Positions 14,859-18,253 of a stretch of DNA of 18,253 nucleotides are shown one piece after another; position 1 is the stretch's first letter; each line of letters begins with the position of its first letter. The position numbers and the translations under genes are program-made. The notes beneath the pieces were generated by a model. It did no database searches, was not told the DNA's origin, and saw nothing but the letters and a program-made list of their open reading frames with translations. This DNA is from JAGPCH01 sp039810605 (GTDB lineage Bacteria; Bacteroidota; Ignavibacteria; Tepidaquicellales; Tepidaquicellaceae), in assembly GCA_039810605.1 (NCBI GenBank), contig JBDHXH010000058.1:1-18253 (forward strand), written 5' to 3'.

Positions 14859-16937
14859 TTACTGAATACTTAGCTCGTCCATAAGTATGGCTGTATCAAA
14901 GATACTATCGCCAACGTCGCCCGCTTCGAGATCAATTGTTATCGTCTGTCCTCTGTAAGGAGCAACATCCAAAGTCAATGATTGCCACCCTGTCATATAT
15001 ACGCCGCCTCGATCAAAGACAATCTGGGGTGAAACTGATATCAACTGACCCGGATCTTGCTTGGTTGCGCCGAATTGTGCCGCGATCTGGTCAACAGTTT
15101 TCCTGAATAATACAATCCTGCTGCCGTCGGATTTTACAACGGACACCTGAAAGAAGTCCTGATACTGCGAACCTATATACTCGAGAAACTCTTCCGAGAG
15201 AAAATTCCATTTCAATACAAGATTGGACTGTGTATTCAATATCTTTACACACTGCGACAGAGATCCGCTTGATGTAGTAAATCCAAGTCCTGTTGAAATT
15301 ATTCCCATATATGAACCTTGTGTTGGATTTACTGATCCCAATCTGATTATCACTCTTCCATCACCTGCTTTCGTCCAGTTGTCCAATGTCCCTGTCTCAT
15401 AGTTTCCATTTTCCAATGTAAATGAATAACCCATATCACTCGAACGCTTAAGCTGAAAAATTGCGTGTGGTACTCCGGGATCTGTTGCATTGAAATATGC
15501 CTGACCAGAATTCAATCCTCTTGCAAATCTTTTTGCAACTGTATCAATCATCGTTGCTGCAAAATCTGACCAAACAACTTTATCATAGCCGTAATATGAT
15601 TTTGCTCCTTTTCCTACAAACGCATTCTCGAGATCAGGGTTCATTGTACTTTCGCATGAGCTGTTAAAGACTATGCTGTTTGGGAAAGTACCATTCATGT
15701 CTTTTATAAATTTGCTGTAAACTGTATATACTGTTGCGGTATCATCTATTGTACCCGTATTAGATATTACGACTCTTTCCCAATAACCAATCTTGCCTGC
15801 AATTAAAAGAGGCAAGTGATAAGTAAAAAAATTAGGTGCAGAGATATCCATCTTTTCTGCAGTAAACAAGATCTTACCTTCGATCCCGTGTGTATCCATA
15901 AAAACAAAACCGAATTTTGGAGCTTCCTCAAGCGCCTTCACTGTTGCGTCGGATCCACTGAATTCGGTAATCTGAAATCCCTTGCATTCGGATTCACTAA
16001 ACCTATTCTTAGCAATCGTTACTTTATCAGGATAAAATACTGTCTTATAAGGCGCATATAACATTACGTTTCTGTTACCTATTTTATTAGGATCAAGATT
16101 TACATTGTTCGACGTTCCTCCAAAATCTCCGAAACTCACGCTTTCACCTATGGTCTGGTGCTCTACGGGAATTTCACGCGAACGTGATCTTTCAGTTCTG
16201 ATACTGTCAAACTGCTTTTGATCAAAGGGCATACCTCCCTGAATGATTGATCCGTTGGATCCCTTGTAAGGAAAGATCATTCCCCCGTTTATCCCATTGC
16301 TGAACTTGATTTCTATACCGTTGTTTCCGGAGGTAACCGAAACACTTGATATGCCCGGCTGTGACTGAAGAAAAGTAATTGTCTGATTAACTGCATTCGA
16401 ATAGTTATTTAAATTTCCTCCAAGTGCAGTAATGAAATGACTTCTGGCAAGCTTCAATGAATTAATATTCTTGTTTATTGAAGTGTCACTGACCGTCGCA
16501 TAAACTTCAATCAAGCTTTCTGAAGATGTTGCTGTCTTCGTTACTCCTGCCTCGCTTATTGTTGCCGAAGCAACATACTTTACAGTTCCCAACACTGATT
16601 CTGAAATAGAGGCTTTTGTACTAAATATTCCATCGCCTAAAATTTCATCTCCGTTTGCTAAATCTCCATTATCTCTAAGTATTCCAACCTCTGTCAGTCC
16701 TCCTCCTCCATCCTTCTTGTTCAATTTTACAGTTGAGTCGGACAATGTTACGCCGGCAGCGAGCGTAAATTGAAATATTACATCTGTTGCTGTGTTCTGT
16801 ATAAGTGTATTTGGATTTGAAACCAAAGTACCTAGTGATGTACTCCCCTGTTGTGGCGGCGTAACCGGATTGTCACTGCTGCAACTCATTATTAGAGCAA
16901 GTAAACATCCAGCTAACATTGTATTAAATACTTTCAT
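14859..16937 (-). CDS. Lipoprotein with candidate caspase-like (clan CD) domain and choice-of-anchor domains
   Basis: A 692-residue surface or periplasmic lipoprotein: N-terminal signal with lipobox IMSC (Cys19), then a Ser/Thr/Pro-rich linker. An N-terminal beta domain (about 35-148) contains LRDNGDLANGDEILGDGIFS, the signature of choice-of-anchor X-type/Ca-binding-like modules. The middle (about 285-500) has FGFVFMDTHGIEGKILF with His350-Gly351, and later SIVFNSSCES with Cys428, then AFVGKGAKSYYGY. A hydrophobic strand ending in HG and a later strand ending near Cys is the clan CD (caspase/gingipain/CHAT) dyad pattern. The C-terminal part (about 505-690) starts LENGNYETGTLDNW and has KWNFLSEEFLEYIGSQYQDFF, typical of choice-of-anchor beta-sandwich domains. 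Proteolytic activity is inferred only from the dyad. It appears monocistronic. Confidence 0.8.
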   Translation of the reverse strand: MKVFNTMLAGCLLALIMSCSSDNPVTPPQQGSTSLGTLVSNPNTLIQNTATDVIFQFTLAAGVTLSDSTVKLNKKDGGGGLTEVGILRDNGDLANGDEILGDGIFSTKASISESVLGTVKYVASATISEAGVTKTATSSESLIEVYATVSDTSINKNINSLKLARSHFITALGGNLNNYSNAVNQTITFLQSQPGISSVSVTSGNNGIEIKFSNGINGGMIFPYKGSNGSIIQGGMPFDQKQFDSIRTERSRSREIPVEHQTIGESVSFGDFGGTSNNVNLDPNKIGNRNVMLYAPYKTVFYPDKVTIAKNRFSESECKGFQITEFSGSDATVKALEEAPKFGFVFMDTHGIEGKILFTAEKMDISAPNFFTYHLPLLIAGKIGYWERVVISNTGTIDDTATVYTVYSKFIKDMNGTFPNSIVFNSSCESTMNPDLENAFVGKGAKSYYGYDKVVWSDFAATMIDTVAKRFARGLNSGQAYFNATDPGVPHAIFQLKRSSDMGYSFTLENGNYETGTLDNWTKAGDGRVIIRLGSVNPTQGSYMGIISTGLGFTTSSGSLSQCVKILNTQSNLVLKWNFLSEEFLEYIGSQYQDFFQVSVVKSDGSRIVLFRKTVDQIAAQFGATKQDPGQLISVSPQIVFDRGGVYMTGWQSLTLDVAPYRGQTITIDLEAGDVGDSIFDTAILMDELSIQ

Positions 16938-17169
16938 AATTTGTTTGTTTTGGGTTAGAGAAATCTTGAATAAAATAGTTATAATCAGTATGGAGTAAAA
17001 GGATAAAACACATCTGAATCATGATGCTCCAATTTTAGACAATGCTTTATTGTGAGCAAGTAGTTTTCCGTAATAGTTTGCTGTATGTATTGTTCTCCTT
17101 TTAAATGTGTTCGTGAACCGAAATTTGTCAGCCTATTGCTTCAATTCATTGTAACCGATCCATATTTTC

Positions 17170-17838
17170 TTATGACTCAAACCTTGATCCGTCCCATTCA
17201 ACGCCCTCCTGAAAAAGTTCTGCTTTTCTTTTTATCAACTCCTCTGCTATCAACGCACTGCTTCCGCCAATTTCCTGAAGTTTCGAAATTATATTGAGAT
17301 AACTTTTTTCATCTCGATTTTGGCTTAACTTGAAAACATTTTCAATCTTATCTGCCTTAATTTCAAAGCCAACAATCGCCGGCATCATCTTGTTTAGAAA
17401 TTGGTCAGGAAGATTGTCATAGAATGTCTGCGATTGCGTGTTGCCATTTTCAAATTTCAAAGTCAGCTTACGCATAAACTCAACTAACCGGTCATCTGTC
17501 ATAAAGTTTACTTTCCCATTGACATGAACACTCATATAATCCCAGGTAGATCCGATTTGAGGATTGCTGTACCAGGAAGCGCTTACGTAACAGCTTGGAC
17601 CCGTAAAGACAATTAACACATTTGGATTCTCAATAAATGCCTTGTGATGGTCAGTGTTTCGCATGATATGTCCCTGCAAAAAAAGTTCTCCATTTCTTTC
17701 TTCAAGTAGTATTGGTATCTGGGTAGCAACTTGTTCACCTGACAGATAACTACCGGTCATAAATGCAAATGGATGTTCTTCCATGAAATCCAAAATCACT
17801 TGTTTGTCTTTCTCTTTGAAATATGAAAAGTTATACAT
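17170..17838 (-). CDS. FMN-binding PaiB-family protein (putative negative regulator)
   Basis: A 222-residue protein of the PaiB/FMN-binding split-barrel family: HPFAFMTGSYLSGEQVATQIPILLEE (about 21-46), LFLQGHIMRNTDHHKAF (about 52-68), LIVFTGPSCYVSASWYSNPQIGSTWDYMSVHVNGKV (about 75-110), then a C-terminal helical region with MMPAIVGFEIKADKIENVFKLSQNRD (about 151-176), the conserved IEGKFKLSQN-like end. Bacillus PaiB is described as repressing sporulation and degradative-enzyme genes, while related proteins bind FMN. DNA binding here is not evident. The start ATG follows a tandem repeat that may be a control site. It lies 84 bp downstream of the GNAT gene on the same strand; in Bacillus paiA is also an acetyltransferase gene, an interesting parallel. 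Confidence 0.9.
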   Translation of the reverse strand: MYNFSYFKEKDKQVILDFMEEHPFAFMTGSYLSGEQVATQIPILLEERNGELFLQGHIMRNTDHHKAFIENPNVLIVFTGPSCYVSASWYSNPQIGSTWDYMSVHVNGKVNFMTDDRLVEFMRKLTLKFENGNTQSQTFYDNLPDQFLNKMMPAIVGFEIKADKIENVFKLSQNRDEKSYLNIISKLQEIGGSSALIAEELIKRKAELFQEGVEWDGSRFES

Positions 17839-17839
17839 G

Positions 17840-17859
17840 CTTAATTTGACTTAATTTGA
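17840..17859. repeat. Tandem 10-bp repeat just upstream of the PaiB-like gene
   Basis: CTTAATTTGA occurs twice back to back (17840-17849, 17850-17859), ending one base from the PaiB-family ATG at 17838. A partial third copy (ATTGATT) follows. It would lie in the 5' leader and could affect translation or act as an operator; it is AT-rich, so chance is possible. Confidence 0.4.
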
Positions 17860-17922
17860 ATTGATTCAGATTTTTGTGTTGTGGAATGTTGTCTTAAAAT
17901 GCTCCATATATATTCAAGTATG

Positions 17923-18253
17923 TCAAGTCAGTCTATAAATAAATTCTTCTATCTCCATTTGCCGGGCATTTGCAAAGCCTTTGTCCGAGCCGACTTTGTT
18001 AAAGCCGCATTTTTCCAGAACCTTTTGAGAGCCAAAATTATCAAATGCAACTCGCGCGAATAGTGGTCTAACCTTGATAATGGTAAGAAATTTGTTCAAT
18101 GCCTTTGTCGCAATTCCTTGACCCCGGAATTTTCTGTCAATCCAATAAGTTATTTCTGCGTCTCCTTCCATTACAAACTTAGCAACGCTGCCCACGATAA
18201 TATTGTCAAGAAGAATTGTTTGATTGTTTACGGTTGGGTCGTTCAGCAACTTT
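17923..18253 (-). CDS. GNAT family N-acetyltransferase (5' end outside window)
   Basis: The reading frame is open through the right edge, so about 50 N-terminal residues are missing. The visible 110 residues hold the core of the GNAT fold: IVGSVAKFVMEGDAEITYWIDRKFRGQGIATKALNKFL, where RGQGIA is the acetyl-CoA pyrophosphate-binding loop, then ARVAFDNFGSQKVLEKCGFNKVG, with the N-x-x-S-x-x-VLEK-GF helix-strand typical of RimJ/RimL-like members. The acetyl acceptor cannot be told. A TTG at 18249 is in frame but is unlikely to be the start because it would delete strand 1. It may be co-transcribed with the PaiB-family gene 84 bp downstream, as paiA-paiB are in Bacillus. Confidence 0.85.
   Translation of the reverse strand, partial: KLLNDPTVNNQTILLDNIIVGSVAKFVMEGDAEITYWIDRKFRGQGIATKALNKFLTIIKVRPLFARVAFDNFGSQKVLEKCGFNKVGSDKGFANARQMEIEEFIYRLT

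Noticed and set aside
1..18253. CRISPR arrays, tRNA or rRNA genes, integrases
   Set aside because: No regularly spaced repeats, cloverleaf-like sequences or recombinase motifs were seen on reading through; absence was not tested computationally.

Overview
The window reads as chromosomal DNA from a member of the Bacteroidota/Chlorobiota (Ignavibacteria-like) lineage. This is inferred from protein style (small Cys-rich DUF6660-like protein beside an RND pump, choice-of-anchor lipoprotein, FMN-binding PaiB-like protein), from frequent starts without a Shine-Dalgarno sequence, and from moderate GC. No rRNA, tRNA or CRISPR was seen, so the taxonomic call is soft.

Region 1 (1-6250, plus strand) is a heavy-metal efflux operon. 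It holds a small Cys-rich exported protein cut by the window edge, a CzcA-type RND pump, a TolC-type outer-membrane channel and a His-rich lipoprotein adaptor. The genes are tightly spaced and followed by a stem-loop/T-run terminator. Transmembrane acidic residues and the absence of a CusA-like Met triad favour Zn/Co/Cd/Ni over Cu/Ag.

Region 2 (6250-10410) is an accessory, defence-type segment. After about 600 bp with only one doubtful small ORF come a BrnT/BrnA toxin-antitoxin pair (minus strand) and, divergently, an AT-rich restriction-modification operon: Vsr-like mismatch endonuclease, C5-cytosine methyltransferase and HpaII-family endonuclease, predicted to act on CCGG. The 335-bp divergent region is rich in possible regulatory structure: an inverted repeat over a sigma70-like brnT promoter, a tandem 10-bp repeat carrying two CCGG sites, a 16-bp perfect palindrome and three copies of an AT-rich 11-mer.

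Region 3 (10428-14481, minus strand) starts with a remnant of a DUF1214 C-terminus that abuts, in frame, the stop codon of a dihydrofolate-reductase-family gene. Upstream of that lie an unknown signal-peptide/three-helix membrane protein, a membrane 'metal-dependent hydrolase' family protein, a YdeI/OmpD-associated protein and an O-methyltransferase-type enzyme. Spacing of 5-83 bp allows co-transcription.

Region 4 (14482-18253) contains a 118-bp element with 16-bp terminal inverted repeats enclosing a REP-like hairpin. It also holds a 692-residue lipoprotein with a candidate caspase-like (clan CD) His/Cys dyad between choice-of-anchor-type domains, a PaiB-family protein and a GNAT acetyltransferase cut by the window end.
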